From Corinectria fuckeliana (taxonomy: Eukaryota > Ascomycota > Sordariomycetes > Hypocreales > Nectriaceae), in the NCBI GenBank assembly GCA_019137255.1, contig WPDH01000292.1, positions 186,001 through 250,000 of the forward strand: a stretch of DNA of 64,000 nt, in the 5' to 3' direction. The notes under the pieces were generated by a model. The model worked only from the letters and a program-made list of their open reading frames with translations. It made no database searches and was not told the DNA's origin. Position numbers and translations under genes: made by a program. Within the stretch, counting starts at the first letter, position 1. Each line of letters begins with the position of its first letter. Positions 24,011-36,335 of the stretch are shown in pieces.

Positions 24011-27000
24011 CCTGTTGTTTTGTGCTTCGTGATGGTGGCCGCAAGTCCAACGGGTTGCGCATTCGTGCATGAGGCAACATGACCGGCGAGCCAATCACTG
24101 GCCTACGGAAACCTTAGCTAAGCCCGTTCGAGGTCCACATCCTCCCACACTTCGGGATGGTGCAGTCGCCTCTCTCCCAAAATCTGAGACGGATGCAGAT
24201 CGGCTGCTAAATGGGGGAGCCAATCCATGTCCACTACTACTAGATGCAGAGGTACCGGTACTTCAACATGTGTCAGGTTCCGGCCCCGGCCCATCTCCAC
24301 CCCCTGCTTGTGTGCGCGCCGCACTGCAACTTGTTAAGGTCAAGGTCACCATGGCTTAGCTGTACATAGTAGAAACGTGAGCGGGTTCCTCGTTTATTGC
24401 CTGCTCTGCTGGCTTCGAGGTGTGAGAACGGCATCGACTCTGATGCCCTCTCGCCATACCTGCGATGCCGCCGCATGGATATCACCACATGGATCCATCC
24501 ATCTCGTCCCATCTGCGCAACGTGACACACTCGACTCGCTGGGTGCTGCCCACCATCTGCTAATGTACTTAGCTTCCAAGCTTCCTGGTAATTCGCAGGC
24601 CGGCACCGAACTCTCCCCAAGCGCTGGCAATCGCCACACAAGACACAAATCCCAGCCGGGGTCCGCGGTCTGTCACCCCCCGGTTCCCTCGCTGCGCCTG
24701 GCCCCGCCGAACCGCACCATCATCTCCCGGCAGCAAAGCAACAAGCAGCAGCCAATGCTTCCATTCTCTTCAGCGCCCCCAAACCCGTGGCATCTTTGTC
24801 CCTTCCCCGGAGACTCCCTGCCTTGCCCTGGTCAGCCCAGCAGAGCTCAGGACAACAACGTCTTTGTGCTTGCTGCTCGGCAAACGGCCAGATAACGGCC
24901 GGCGGCTGTCAGCCGACTTCCGTCTAGAGGTGCCGGCAGCCCTACTCTCGATTCCAGTCCCAGCGCCTTCATCTGCCATACCCTCCTACTAGTATGTTCA
25001 ATGGTCATTACGTGGCCACGCTTTACTTCGTAGCTCGGCCAAAGGGGCCGCCGCCAAGCAACCCACGCGGGCTGGTGGGCGGCGCCTGGCTCGGGCCACA
25101 AGGCCCTTAGCCCTGGGGAGTTGAGATGTGCGTGCTGGGGCCCTTTTTGCAGGGATCCGGTACGTATCTCCGCTGTCGATGTGATGGATTGTGCGTCACA
25201 GGCATCCATCCTCTGAGGTTTGTTGTTGGGCACTGGCTTGGTTTGGGGATCTGAAGACGCGCCACCGGCCGGGACTTCCCCTTCACCCCGGAGAGACCAG
25301 GGCATCCATCCCTAGTAGGTACAAATCTTTCGGCGAGCCCTTACTATTTATGTACCATATACTTCGTACAGCACAAGTCGAGATACGATTGTGCTGTAGT
25401 TACGGGGTGGCCAGGCATCGTCACGGCCGCCCTCGGACGCCTCTTGAGACAGCCTAGAAAGGAAATCCCGTTGGTCGGTTTCGTGCCAATGCGCCCTTTC
25501 TTTGGCTCTTGGTGGCGCTGATCTTGATAGATGTTGCAATGCGTCTGGTTGCACCGCATGGTCAGGGGGGCATTTCCTCATCCTCCTGGCTAAATCTGGA
25601 TCTACCATCAATGTCTCCAGGTACCTCCTTTTCTCACGTGATGGATGGCAATTCTATCAATGTTTGGGGCGGTGAATACGCTAGCCCAGAAGGAGGCTAA
25701 CGGTCCAGGGACGCCATGAACATTCCCGAGGTTCTCTAGGTTGTCCTGAATGTGACAGGCTGATTTGAACATTTCGGTACGGGGAACTTGGACCTCGCAA
25801 CGACCCAAGTTGGTCATGCATCTTGGTCCTGAGAATTCTCAAGCCAAAGGGGCTTTGGGTTTTGCCCCTATGGCCGTTGAGCCTCAGGCCAATCCATCGC
25901 CCTCACTCTGGTCGGTACCGGACCTTTCCAGCCGCTTCACTGTTCTCTTCGCTCAAGTCACACGAATTGTAGGGTCAAAGGTCATGAGAGCTGCAAGTGG
26001 CTTGCTTGCCGTACCTCGCCCTGCACGACATTACCTCCGCTGCCCCACTTGCTCCTCAGGCGGTGGTGCTGGGTGACAAGCAGCCTTCTCAGCCAATCAA
26101 GTGTCGTCTCGAATCACCAAACCACTTGGATTTCGAGGTCTCGAAATTGAAATACGTACCTGGATACCTTACCTGATTCATGGCACAGTTGCTGTCCTTC
26201 CGAGGCCGAATATTCGCCGATCGTCACCATCCACGTCTCGCCATTCAATGTGTCCAACAGCCCACTCGACTGCCACTGCGCCCGTCTTCTCGCTTTTCAT
26301 CACCACCTCGCGAGTCCCGCAGATCCCCCAAGGGCCCAGCATGTCCGAGCTATCAGTCGTCAAACTGAAACGCCATCGCTCTCCAAACGCACGCGGCTGT
26401 CCTACGATGCCTCTCGGCATGGGCTTGCTCACGCAGCAGATCCTGCTCGGCACTTTGGAGATCTTGTAGCCGGCTGCCGGAAGGCGTTCAGGTCAACGTT
26501 GAAGAAGCCCCAGGTCCAACGCATTGGCAACGGATGGGTGTACGTATCCCACAAAGCCAAGCAGCTCTCATGCTAGTGCTCCGCCACCCAGTTGCCGAAG
26601 TATCTCTACACGTAGTCCAAATCAAGGAGGCATAGCATGTCTTGCATTTCCTGGCTGCAAGTACATTGTTGAAGGTCGTGGATCTGATGCCTGGGCGAGA
26701 CATTGACATTCCTTCCTCCCCGCTTAGACACCCCCTTGCGTCGTAGCTAATCTATGTGAGCCAACAATCTTCAAGTAACCATAGATACCACGATGCATCA
26801 AATTCGTTGTACCCGTCGTCATCCAGGATGTCAATTGTTTTGGGGCGGCAGGGACGTCACACACCAGCGCGCTCGCTGTGAGTCGCATCAGCTATCACGA
26901 ACAATGGTGGTCATACAAAAAAAGCCCCCGTCGTCACTAGAGTCACCCTAGGATAATCAACATCGTGAATCGCAAGCAGGGGTGGTCACAAAACGTGGAA

Positions 27001-27269
27001 AGGGTCCCTGTTTCCGAGGAGCTTCGATATTAGAGTAGAACTTTCGAGAGACTTTTCATCCAGCACAATTCTCGGTCTAAGAGGTGCCAGTCCCACTGTA
27101 TCCGACTAACACCGATCCTCCACGCCGGGGGTGTAGAACCGGGCGTTTCTGCCTGAGGCCAATAGGGTCGCACGCTGCTGTAGCAGCCTAAGCCGGCCCC
27201 GTGAGGCTGGAGAGGACAGACAACGCCCGTCCTGGAGAATCAAGGGGAAGAAGTGAAGAGCCCGCGCCG

Positions 27270-27312
27270 ACGCCACCGCCAACGCCAACACCAACGCCAA
27301 CACCAACACCCA
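27270..27312. repeat. Hexanucleotide array of GCCAAC/ACCAAC type
   Basis: Imperfect 6-nt repeat, about 200 bp upstream of the TMEM115-type start codon and therefore probably in its promoter or 5' UTR. It is C/A-rich on the plus strand. Confidence 0.75.
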
Positions 27313-27516
27313 CGGTTATTCCCACGAGCGAGGCCCATCCGAGTGGTTTAATAAGGCACATCGTCAACGAGTCGACCTCGAAATATCCGACGTCACCACC
27401 CTCCGCGTCACAGGCCATTGCACGTCCACCGTCAGCGTTGCTACCCTTGGCCGTCGCCGACTTCACCAAAACCCGCCTCTTGGCCAACCTCACCCCCCCA
27501 GAGCCCTTCGCCCATC

Positions 27517-28668
27517 ATGCCACCACGGATAAACATCCCGCCCGTCACGCGGATCCTCCTCATCGGGCTGATCGCCCAGTCCCTCCTCAGCACCGCGATC
27601 CGCTATCGCCAATGGACCGAGAACGCCAAGATCGTCATTCCCTACCTGACACTGGTGCCGCAGCTGTCCATCATCTATCCATGGACCTTCCTCACCACTA
27701 CCCTCGTCGAGGGCAACGTCTTCACCCTTGCCATTGGCCTCGCGACGCTGTACCATGGCGGTCGCTATCTTGAGAGAGCTTGGTCGTCGGCCGAGCTGGC
27801 CAAGTTTATCGCCCTCGTCGCGGTCGTCCCCAACTTCCTGACGCTCTGTGTCATGGTCCTCTTCTTTACCCTGACTCGCAACGAGAGCTGGACGTATGTG
27901 CTTCCCCTTGTCTCATGCCAGCATGCGAGTTCCTACTAACCAGTGACTCTGCAAACCAGTCTAACCGTCATCGCCGGAACAATCCCCGTTCAGATATCCT
28001 TCCTTGTGGCCTTCAGCCAGCTCGTCCCGGCCCATACCGTGACCCTCTTCCGCGGCCTCTTGTCTCTGAGAGTACCACGGTTCCCGCTGGTCTACATCGG
28101 CGTCGTCCTGCTCTTATCGCTTACGCCTCTACTGCCCCGAGCTTCCTTCTGGCTCGCCCTTTTCGGTTTACTCACTAGCTGGACGTACCTCCGATTCTAC
28201 AAGACAGTCTTTCCCGACCTTGAGTCGTCTCAACCTGCCTCCCTCCGTGGCGATTCCAGCGAGACGTTTGCCTTTGCCGAATTCTTCCCCAATCCCGTCA
28301 AGCCCATCGTCGCGGCTCTTTCCGACCAGGTCTTCGGCGTGCTGGTGGCCATGCGAGTTTGCACCCCGTTCCCCCAAGCAGCCGACATGTCCCGCAACGA
28401 CAATATGCTTCACCGAGGCGCACCGGGGGGTGCCAGAGCAGAGGCTGAGAGGAGGAGAGCAATTGCCTTGAGAGCTCTAGATCAGCGACTTCATGCGGCG
28501 ACAGGCGGCCATTCGTCACGATCTTCGCAACCCCCCAGCCAGCCGACCGGACCGACTGTGCAGACTCAACCCCAGCCTGCAACGCAGACGGCCATGACGT
28601 CGCAACCTAGCCCTATGCTGGGCGAGACCAAGTTCGAGCCCGAACACGACGATTCAGGAAAGAGCTGA
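27517..28668 (+). CDS. TMEM115-type (DUF1751) rhomboid-like Golgi membrane protein
   Basis: Polytopic membrane protein related to human TMEM115 and yeast YOL107W, a rhomboid-superfamily fold without catalytic residues, associated with the Golgi. Exons are 27517-27893 and 27960-28668, giving 361 residues. Hydrophobic helices include residues about 9-26, 44-62, 70-80, 92-117, and several between 127 and 220. Family-typical features are the conserved IVIPYLTLVPQ...YPWTFLTTTLVEGN segment and the LYHGGRYLERAWSSAE loop. The last 100 residues are hydrophilic and Gln/Pro/Thr-rich, and face the cytosol by analogy. No GxSx or His dyad is evident, so it is not expected to be a protease. Confidence 0.88.
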
Positions 28669-30298
28669 GCCAGTGCATCGCATAGCATGTAACATGAATG
28701 ATATGATGTCGGCGTGTCTGGTGTGCGAATTTACTGATACCCTCGGGGGATTAGGGTCGGCAAGGGAGCCGGCCAGTTGGCGAAACGGAGAGAAAAAGAA
28801 GGGCAGCGTTTCTCAGCGTTCCTACGCGAGTGATGATTTTGATAGACAAGCGACTCGTGATCTAAATCAGATCAGCGGGTGTTTCCGTGGTGTCGTGGGT
28901 CTATATTTCCCCTTTTGCGTTGCTGTCGTGCGACCTGGGTCGGGACCTTTGCAGTCTTTTAGTTGTAGGGTCACTAGATACCAACATGGGCAATTCTACA
29001 AGTATTTCCCAAACGTACCGAACTCTTGCTGGCCGCTACCCCCCAACACATCCAGCAGAACCAAAGCAGCGAGGGGCAAAAAGGAAAAGTCTCGCGTTGC
29101 TCGCAATCGAAATCATGTATAGGAATAGCCCGATGCGGGGGTCGAACCCGCAACCTTGAGATTGTGCACTCATAAGAGTCTCACGCTCTACCGATTGAGC
29201 TAACCGGGCGGGACTCTTATTGGATGATGCTGGACGATTCGAAATCCAGGCTGTGAAGCGCGGACAGCGGATTCTCTTACGTGGTGTATCGGTGGTTGAT
29301 GGGTAGTTGAGTAAGAAAAATGATGTTCCTTGCTACATAGGTGTTGATGCGTTGATCATTCGTCCCAGATGGCTGAGCTTCTCAACTTCAGGCATCTCTT
29401 GTTCTCGCTCCAGCTCAGCCGCGTCTATCTGCCACTCACAACCACTGCAGCAGAAATGTGACCGGCCATTCTTCATAGGCCTGTAGGGCATGTGCGAGCT
29501 ACGGTGGCAGGATGTATAATGTACCGGTAAGCATCGTGGCTTTTAGAATTATGCCAAAGGTTAGCGATCATGGAGGCGTAAACGTGTTGTGGAGCCTAAA
29601 CCTGCAATCTCCCCTCCGCTTCAGTGAGCCTACAGGCAACTAGCAACTGATATAATCAAAGCAATTGTTCTTGCAACTGGATGTCTACAGGTTTCAGTCT
29701 TGGTTCGTGACTCGGGCCGTAGACTGGACGGACGTGCTTTATCACTGCCTGTGGGTGGTTTGGTACAATGTTTATTACAGTTGGGTGACTTGTTATTGTC
29801 ATCGGGTGAGGCTTGCTCCATAAGCCCATCACGGTTTGTGGCAAGTGAGAAGGGGGGTCTCCTCGGCACTAGAAGCTATAATTACCTTTAAGCAGCTGAA
29901 ATTGGAATCAACAGAACATAGTCCAGATTTAATAAGAGAATGGTTCACCGAGACCGAGGTTGAAATTAACGTACCGGATACAGGTCCAGGGTAACCTAGA
30001 TGCCAGATCTAACGTCATCCCCTGATTAGATCGGATCTCGAGACCCGATTACCGGATGCTATAGCTGCGGCCAATAGGACACGGGTAATTTCCATAGCAA
30101 TTCGTCTTCGTGTTCTCTCGCGACACGAAGGCCGACGCCGAGTGAACGAGTGAGAGTGCTCACGACTGCGGTAATCACTTCAACCTGCTACTGTTGCTGT
30201 CAATGAGCTGCAGAGAAAAGAAGGAGACGATCCTCTCGGTGAGACTCTAGGAACCCCCATCAACCACCCTCACAACCGGCTCAACAATCACCACCACC
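28669..30298. other. Intergenic region carrying one tRNA gene
   Basis: About 1.6 kb between two plus-strand genes. Apart from the tRNA-Lys gene (29128-29209, minus) I see no gene. The A-run at 29078-29082 (T-run on the minus strand) is a possible Pol III terminator, about 46 nt beyond the tRNA 3' end. Confidence 0.5.
29128..29209 (-). tRNA. tRNA-Lys(CTT) with a 10-nt intron
   Basis: Read on the minus strand, the gene folds as a full cloverleaf. The acceptor GCCCGGT pairs with ATCGGGC (one G-U), the D stem is GCTC/GAGC, the anticodon stem is TGAGA/TCTCA and the T arm is GCGGG-TTCGACC-CCCGC. The anticodon loop C-T-CTT-A-A gives anticodon CTT for lysine. A 10-nt intron (TGAGTGCACA, positions 29172-29163) interrupts the loop after position 37, the canonical site for eukaryotic tRNA introns. 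Internal A and B boxes are intact. Confidence 0.95.
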
Positions 30299-32073
30299 AT
30301 GGACTGGCCATACCACTTCGTCACCCTCAGCGACGAGGAAAAGGACCTCCGGCGCGCGGCAATCGACCACCACGCCTCCGTGGCCTTCTGGTCCGCCTTC
30401 GCCCCGGCCGCCGTGCTCCTGCTGGTCCGCGCCGCCGCCCGCGTCCGCCGCGTCCGCCGGGCCCCGTACCAAGAGGTGCCCAGCTCGCCGGCGCTCAAGG
30501 CCCGGCGGCCGACGTGGGGGGCCAGCCTCGCGCGGCGCCGGCGCAGGGCGGCGTGGTGGCTGGGCGAGGACGTCTTCTTCGCCGGTGCGCATTGGGGCCA
30601 TCGCGACGAGTGGGTTCTGGGCGTCGCGTGGACGGCTTGGCTATTGGTGCTGTGTGTTAGGGGCACGGGCAAAGGTCGGTCGACGGTCGCGACGATGTCC
30701 CCCCTCTCCATGACTTGGTTACCTGCTAAACACCACCCTCCCCCTCTCTTATAGACTATCTCCATGTCACCAAACGCTTCGGCGCCGTCGCAACCTCGCA
30801 GTTGCCCGTGCAGTACCTCCTGTCGCTCAAGTATCTCAGCCCCTTCGGCTACTTCTTCCGCTCCTCGCACGAGCAGCTCAACCGGTACCACCGCATCCTC
30901 GGGCGCATCGTCTACCTGCTGCTGGTGCTGCACGCCGTCTTCTACAACGTCTTCTTCGTCGAGTCCGGCATCTGGCGGAAGCGCTTCGCCGCCCCCGTCG
31001 TCTTCGCCGGCGTCGTCGCCTTCACGCTGCTGCACACCCTCAGCGCCACGTCCATGGCCTGGATGCGCCGGGCGTCGTACCGCGTCTTCTTCATCGTCCA
31101 CCTCGCGGCCGCCTTCCTCGTGCCCCCGCTCATCTTCTTCCACGCCGAGTCGGCGAGGGGATACGTCGTCTTGGCCGTTGGCTGCCTCGTGCTGGACCTC
31201 GCCGCGCGCAAGATGACCACCGTCACTGCGCCGGCCGTCATCGAGGCTGTCCCTGGCACCGACCTCGTCAAGATCTCGGCCTCTATGCCGCCAAAGAATA
31301 TCCTCAAGTTCAAGTCCCACCCCGGAGCACACCTGTACCTCAACCTGCCGCCCTCGTCCCGCCCCAGCCCCGACCCCTTATCCACGGGCAGCCTCCTCTT
31401 CGAGTTCCTCTACAACCCGTTCACCGTTGTCTCGGTCAACCAGGAATCCGGAGACTTGACATTTGTCGCCCGCACCAAGAGCGGACCCATGACGACGCGC
31501 CTCGCTGAGTTCGCCGCCGCCGGTGTTCCCTCAACCCCCGAGGGCAGAGTGCCCCTCTGCATCGAAGGCCCCTACGGCGCGGTGGGCAAGACCTTCTCCG
31601 ACCTGCTCGGCCCCAACATCGGTCGCGTCCTCCTCGTAGCCGGCGGCGTCGGCGCGACATTTGCCGTGCCCGTCTACCACGCCATCCTCGCCGACAACCC
31701 AGCCGCCCGCGTCCAGTTCGTCTGGGCCATCCGCACCCCCGGCGACGCGACATGGGCCCCCTCGGACGCCACGGGCAAGAGCCTCATCAGCGACGACCAA
31801 GTCCAGCTCTTCTTGACAGGCGACATGGGCGCTTCCAACCCGGCGAGTAGCGCCGACGTCCAGATGGGCTCGCTGCAGCGGGACGGGTCGAACCCGAACC
31901 GACCTGATTTTCAGAAAATCGTCGACGACACCTTCAAGACTGCGCCCAGCGAGACAGTCGCCGTGTTGGTCTGCGGGCCGGACCAGATGGCGAGGGAGCT
32001 GCGACGGTGCCTCACGCCCTGGGTCATGAAGGGCCGGGACGTGTGGTGGCATAATGAGAGCTTCGGATGGTGA
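30299..32073 (+). CDS. Ferric-reductase-type transmembrane flavocytochrome b (FRE/NOX family)
   Basis: Predicted plasma- or organelle-membrane metalloreductase passing electrons from NADPH via FAD and two hemes across the bilayer. Exons are 30299-30674 and 30755-32073, giving 564 residues. The N-terminal region has one hydrophobic helix followed by a strongly Arg-rich loop. The four expected heme ligands appear as two 14-residue-spaced pairs: H171/H185 (HRILGRIVYLLLVLH) and H241/H255. The FAD site is NPFT (346-349), with Asn where most family members have His. The NADPH site has GPYG (397-400), GGVGATF (422-428) and VCGP (531-534), and the chain ends with an aromatic tail. It has no signal peptide and is shorter than classic 700-residue Fre proteins, so Fre versus Aim14/NOX-like is unsettled. 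Confidence 0.9.
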
Positions 32074-32757
32074 GTGATACTAAGCTGGCGTTTGTGAAAA
32101 TGGTTCTAAATAGGTATGCGAACATACATGGCTATCTATATATATGCTCCCTATATCCAACAGCACTTTACGGCTTGATTAGATCTGAGCATTGGCACTC
32201 GCATAATTGTGAAAGGCCAACCACACACCCTCGTGATAGGCCGCAACGCCGCTCTTTCTCATCTATTTACAAGGTATCAAGCTCTCTCTTGGACCCGAAT
32301 CGCAAATGCCCTACAACCGCCGCTTCGTGACTTTAGCCCCCGGCCAACAACGCGCTTGGTTCATCCTCCGAGTGAACAATACATAGTCATTCAGTATCAA
32401 GCCCGCAGCAAGGACATACAAAGAACATGGTATTGCTTGGATATATAATGCCTCATTTCATGCTCGAGGCCCTGTCTCGCCCTCTAACCCCCCCTAAAAA
32501 CAACGCCTCTGTACCCGCCTGCTTTGTCCGTTCAGTATTGTCACATTAACCGAGTAAATGCTAAACACCTCTGATCTCTTCCGTGGAAGAGCCTTAGTCG
32601 GGTCCGGGAGGCTTGCTTTAATGCCATCGACTAGGAAAAAAGAACCATCAAAAATTCATGTGGAAAGCGAGGTTTCCGTTATCATAATCGGCGTTAACGC
32701 GAATAAAAACAACGACGCCAAAACACTCCTCCGACCGTCTTGCACCATGAACAACAG
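32074..32757. other. 3' interval between convergent genes
   Basis: 684 bp separating the reductase and the Nab3-type gene, AT-richer than its surroundings and expected to hold both 3' UTRs. No gene seen. Confidence 0.5.
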
Positions 32758-35496
32758 CTACTGTCGATAGCGCGCTAGCTGTGCCATGATGTTCTGGACT
32801 TGTACCGCAGCATCGCCATTGGCGACGCCTCCGCCATTTGGTGCTGGCTGGGCTCCGTATGCCGCCCCGTATACTCCTTGAGCAACTGCCTGTTGTTGAG
32901 CTGCAGCATTGCCGCTGAGGCTACCTAGAATCGCTTGGATATCAATTTGCGAAGTGCCCGCTACAGCGGCGGTTGACATATGCTGCGCAGCATGTCCCTG
33001 TCCGCTGGTTTGGATCGATGCTAGCAGTCGCTGGAGTGTAGCGTTGTCAACCTGACCCATGAGACCAGCAACATCCGTGGCGTTGGCTTGAATGTGCTGG
33101 GCATACTGGTTGGGTGGTTGGCCGCCACTAGGGAAGGTAGCTAGCTGTTGAGGCTGGGCGGCATATGGGTTTGCGTAAGGAGCAGCACCGTATGGCTGGC
33201 CATATGTTGCCGTAGCGCCTGACGCCTTGGCCCGCAGGATCACTTCTGCTGCTGTAGGAGGGTCCAGGTCGACGTATTGGTCATATCGAACGTTGCTCAT
33301 ACCAGCGGAGCGGTCGAATGCCTGCACGGGAATTCTCCCGAGGTTCTGAGCCCGGAGATCGAGATCTACTACTGCATGGACGCCCTCGGCGGCCTGACGT
33401 TGGATGACCGAGTCCTTGGGGATTCTTGGGTGAAGGAACATAACCTCCGACTTCAAGCCCTTGGTCTTAAATGTATGCTCGACCCAATTGACGAAATCTC
33501 GGTTGACATCCGGTTGAAGGATGATCTGCACGTCGGGAACATCGGCACCGTATCGACGAGGAAGGTCAATCTCGGCCTCATGTCGAGATCGCCCATAAGG
33601 ACTAGGGCTTCTCCTTCTGTAAGAGTCCTTGTCGTTGCGCGCATAGCCGCCGGGAGATCGCGACCGTCCCCTTCCGCGTCCACCGTCGTGGAATCCTCTG
33701 TCACGGCCGTAACCTTCTTCCCTCTGATAATCACTCTGACGAGGCGAATTGTTGCGCCTAGGCCGGTAGTCATCCCGGTTTGGGTGATTATATCGGTCAT
33801 TTCGGCGCCCACCGCCATCGCGTCCACTACTTTCGCGTCCACCGCCGTCACGACCCATGCCTTCACGGACACCATTGTCGCGTCCGCTGCCATCACGACC
33901 GCGTCCTCGATCCGGAGTTCGGTTTCTATCTTTTTTGGATTTGTCCTGGACACGAGATACCTCAAGATCTATCAACGATTAGGAATTTGAGTGCATATAA
34001 TTCAAAGGTGGATCGGGCAACTCACGGATTCTGCGACCCTTGATCTCCATTCCTTGGAGATTCTCCAAGGCACCGTGCCCTTCATCGACAGTGTGAAATT
34101 GCACAAACCCGTAGGCCGATTTGAGAGAAATTTGGGCGAGCCTTCCAAACCGATGAAATAAGTCAAATACATCACGCTTCGATACCTTGTCGCTCGAAAG
34201 ATTGCCTGCAGAGAATATGTGAGCGCCGTTTTTGGACGCGCCAGACGCGGATCGTGTACCAATAAAGAGACGAGAACCCTCGGGAAACCGGTCCCATTTG
34301 GCTTCGGACATGTATTGTCGCTCATCGGCCATGAATTGGTCCCATTGTCGCTGGTAATCGGCATCTTGAGGTCTATCAGTAGCATACGCGGGGGATTGGG
34401 GCGGGTATGGAGGGGCAGTCATAGATGTGATGGCAGTAGATGCATTGAGACCAGTAGCGGCGACAGGCGGTAGGTTGCCCAATGCGTCTGGAGATATCCC
34501 TGGTGCACCCGCGGCGACATATGTAGAGGGCTGCCCAGGGGTTGGCGGGGCGGCGACACTGGCTGGGATACTTGAACTGGAGGCGGACGGGTGGTGCTGC
34601 GAGGTATACGACTGGGCTGCTGCTTGCGGCAACGGGGGCCTCGGGGGGAGGGAAGCAGACGATGGGAGAACAGAGGACGCGGCGGCGGGCAATTCAGCCT
34701 TTGCGGGCAAGGCAGATGGGTCATCGCTGGAGGTGGGTTCAGCGGGGGCAGTGAGGTCTGCCACGAGTCTCTGGATATCAGCCGACGGGTTGGGAGACCC
34801 GGCGGAATTGGAGTCTGCACTGGTCGTGGAGGGAGAGGTCACCGACTGGAAGCCTGCTGGGTTCGGGCTGGGGGGGCGCTCGGCGGACATCGTCGAGTCG
34901 TCGGGGTGCGCCTCAGAGACGGCGCTGGTCAGGGCCGATGCACCGGTCTGAGCACCGGACTGAGCTTGGTGGGCTGAGGTGGATGGCGATGTAGGAACGA
35001 CATGTGAGGTCTCTGATGAGCGGCTTGTCAAGTGTTCGGATGAGGGAGAAAGGTGGCTGGATTCTCGGGGCATTGATGATACATCTTCTGGCTGAATGTC
35101 TCCGTTTTCAACCTCCTCCATGCCAATGGGGGAATCAAACGTCTTTGCGTAATCATCATTGCTGTCGGGCATTTCCTCCTGCTGAGGGGCGGGCTGCTGG
35201 GTCTGGGCGGACCAGTCTTGCTCAACCTCCCCGTAAGGGTCGTTGAGGCTGTCGTCATCTACTACATCGTCATCACCGGCGTCCACGACTGGATCGAGGT
35301 CGGGGTCGTAGCTAACGGAGGCGGAATCGTTGGCAGCCACAGCGGCGGCGGCAGCAACAGCAACCATGGCGTCGATAGTATCGACCCTGTCTTGCAGCGC
35401 GGGAACCACCTGGGGTGCAGCCGAGTGGACAGGCGAGGGGCTGATTGGGGAGAGGCTGGCAGTGGCCTGCAGCTCTGCCTCGGGCTCTGGCTTCAT
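32758..35496 (-). CDS. NAB3: Nab3-type RRM RNA-binding protein (transcription termination / RNA surveillance)
   Basis: Nuclear RNA-binding protein resembling Nab3 of the Nrd1-Nab3-Sen1 pathway. Exons are 35496-34260, 34205-34026 and 33968-32758, giving 875 residues. Residues 1 to about 400 are acidic and Ser/Pro/Ala-rich disorder. One RRM (about 408-480) has RNP2 LFIGNL, which is split by the first intron, and RNP1 KSAYGFVQF. A long Arg/Gly/Ser/Asp-rich region (482-610) follows. A conserved domain from about 618 to 720 (VQIILQPDVNRDFVNWVEHT...) resembles the anticodon-binding-like fold found next to Nab3/NCOA5 RRMs; that is inferred from position and pattern. The Gln/Ala-rich C-terminus matches the self-association region of yeast Nab3. 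The 54-nt first intron is frame-preserving and stop-free. The first in-frame ATG is at 35496. Confidence 0.82.
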
Positions 35497-36335
35497 ATGA
35501 AGTTGGGGATTTTTGGGTGGAGGGTTGATTGGCAGCAGGACGCAGAAGGCGGGAAGTGGGATGTGGGATGTGGGCTCATAGGACGTGGAGAGGTAGGTCC
35601 TAGGGAGCCGCAATCGCACAGGCGATACGAGTCAAGGGTTGCAGTCTAATGGAGACGGAGAATGCGAGCTCGTCTTGTCAGTGGAGGATGGAGGCGGATT
35701 CGTCGATCAACTTGGGGCAATAAAAGACGGGGATATTTTCTTGGGGAGAATGCGGGCTTGTAGGCTTGTAGATGGTAAAAACGAGGGCGGGAGGGATGTT
35801 CGCAAGCGAGCAAGAAGCAAGCAGGCGAGTGAGTGTGGGCGTGTCACACGCGGGAGGAGTAGATAGTGAGTGGGCTGGTGGGTGGGACTGGCGGAAGAGC
35901 ACAAGAGAGAGAGATGGAGAGGAGGAGTGCAGGAGAGAGGCGAGAGGCGAGAGTGAGAATAAGAAGCGGTCCGTCGCCAAGGGCTTCGTTGGGCGACGGA
36001 GATGTGGTGTCGATGGCGGTGGCGGTGGCAATGGCAATGGCGATGTTGAAGAAGTGAGAGTCTGAGAAGACTGGGTTCCAAAGGTGCCTTGGGTTTGGAT
36101 GAGGCTGACGGGTGCCCGCGCAAAAACCTAAGGTACCGTACCGACCCAATCAGACAGGCGCTAGGCGGTTTACGGTAAGACGGTAAGGAAATGCGGTGCA
36201 GCAACACCTCCCAATGGCCAGGCGTGGAAAGGCAAGCCCCAAACTAAGCCACCTACAAGAGCCGTTGCGACCACTGCTGGCAGTCTTCGTTCGCTTTGAG
36301 ATAGGGAAAACCACAGCCTGGGGCCTGGGAATACG
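35497..36335. promoter_or_regulatory. Shared promoter region of NAB3-type and ICT1-like genes
   Basis: 839 bp between divergent start codons. A long purine-rich block at about 35883-35970 (CT-rich when read toward the NAB3-type gene) is a likely promoter or 5' UTR tract for that gene. The long opposite-strand open frames here reflect this biased composition and are not genes. Confidence 0.6.

Larger units (their letters stand above)
22331..27516. other. 5.2 kb gene-poor interval
   Basis: Between two divergently oriented genes. No open frame has recognisable domains, and attempted splice combinations gave nothing coherent. It contains short tandem repeats: (GTGCCCGCA)3 at 23207-23233, (CACTCTG)3 at 23641-23661, (CCTGTCG)3 at 23990-24010 and a GCCAAC/ACCAAC hexamer array at about 27270-27312. 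It also holds TACTTCGTAC-type 10-mers at 22860-22869 and 25360-25369. The region from 25.6 to 26.7 kb has broken overlapping frames, possibly an eroded gene, but none is identifiable. Confidence 0.5.

Noticed and set aside
24377..24895. 172-codon frame in the 5 kb gap
   Set aside because: Opens at GTG with no early ATG, has low-complexity Pro/Ser/Gln content and no homology that I recognise.
30247..31332. 361-codon minus-strand frame
   Set aside because: Antisense to the ferric-reductase gene, with repetitive acidic composition; a shadow of GC-rich codons.
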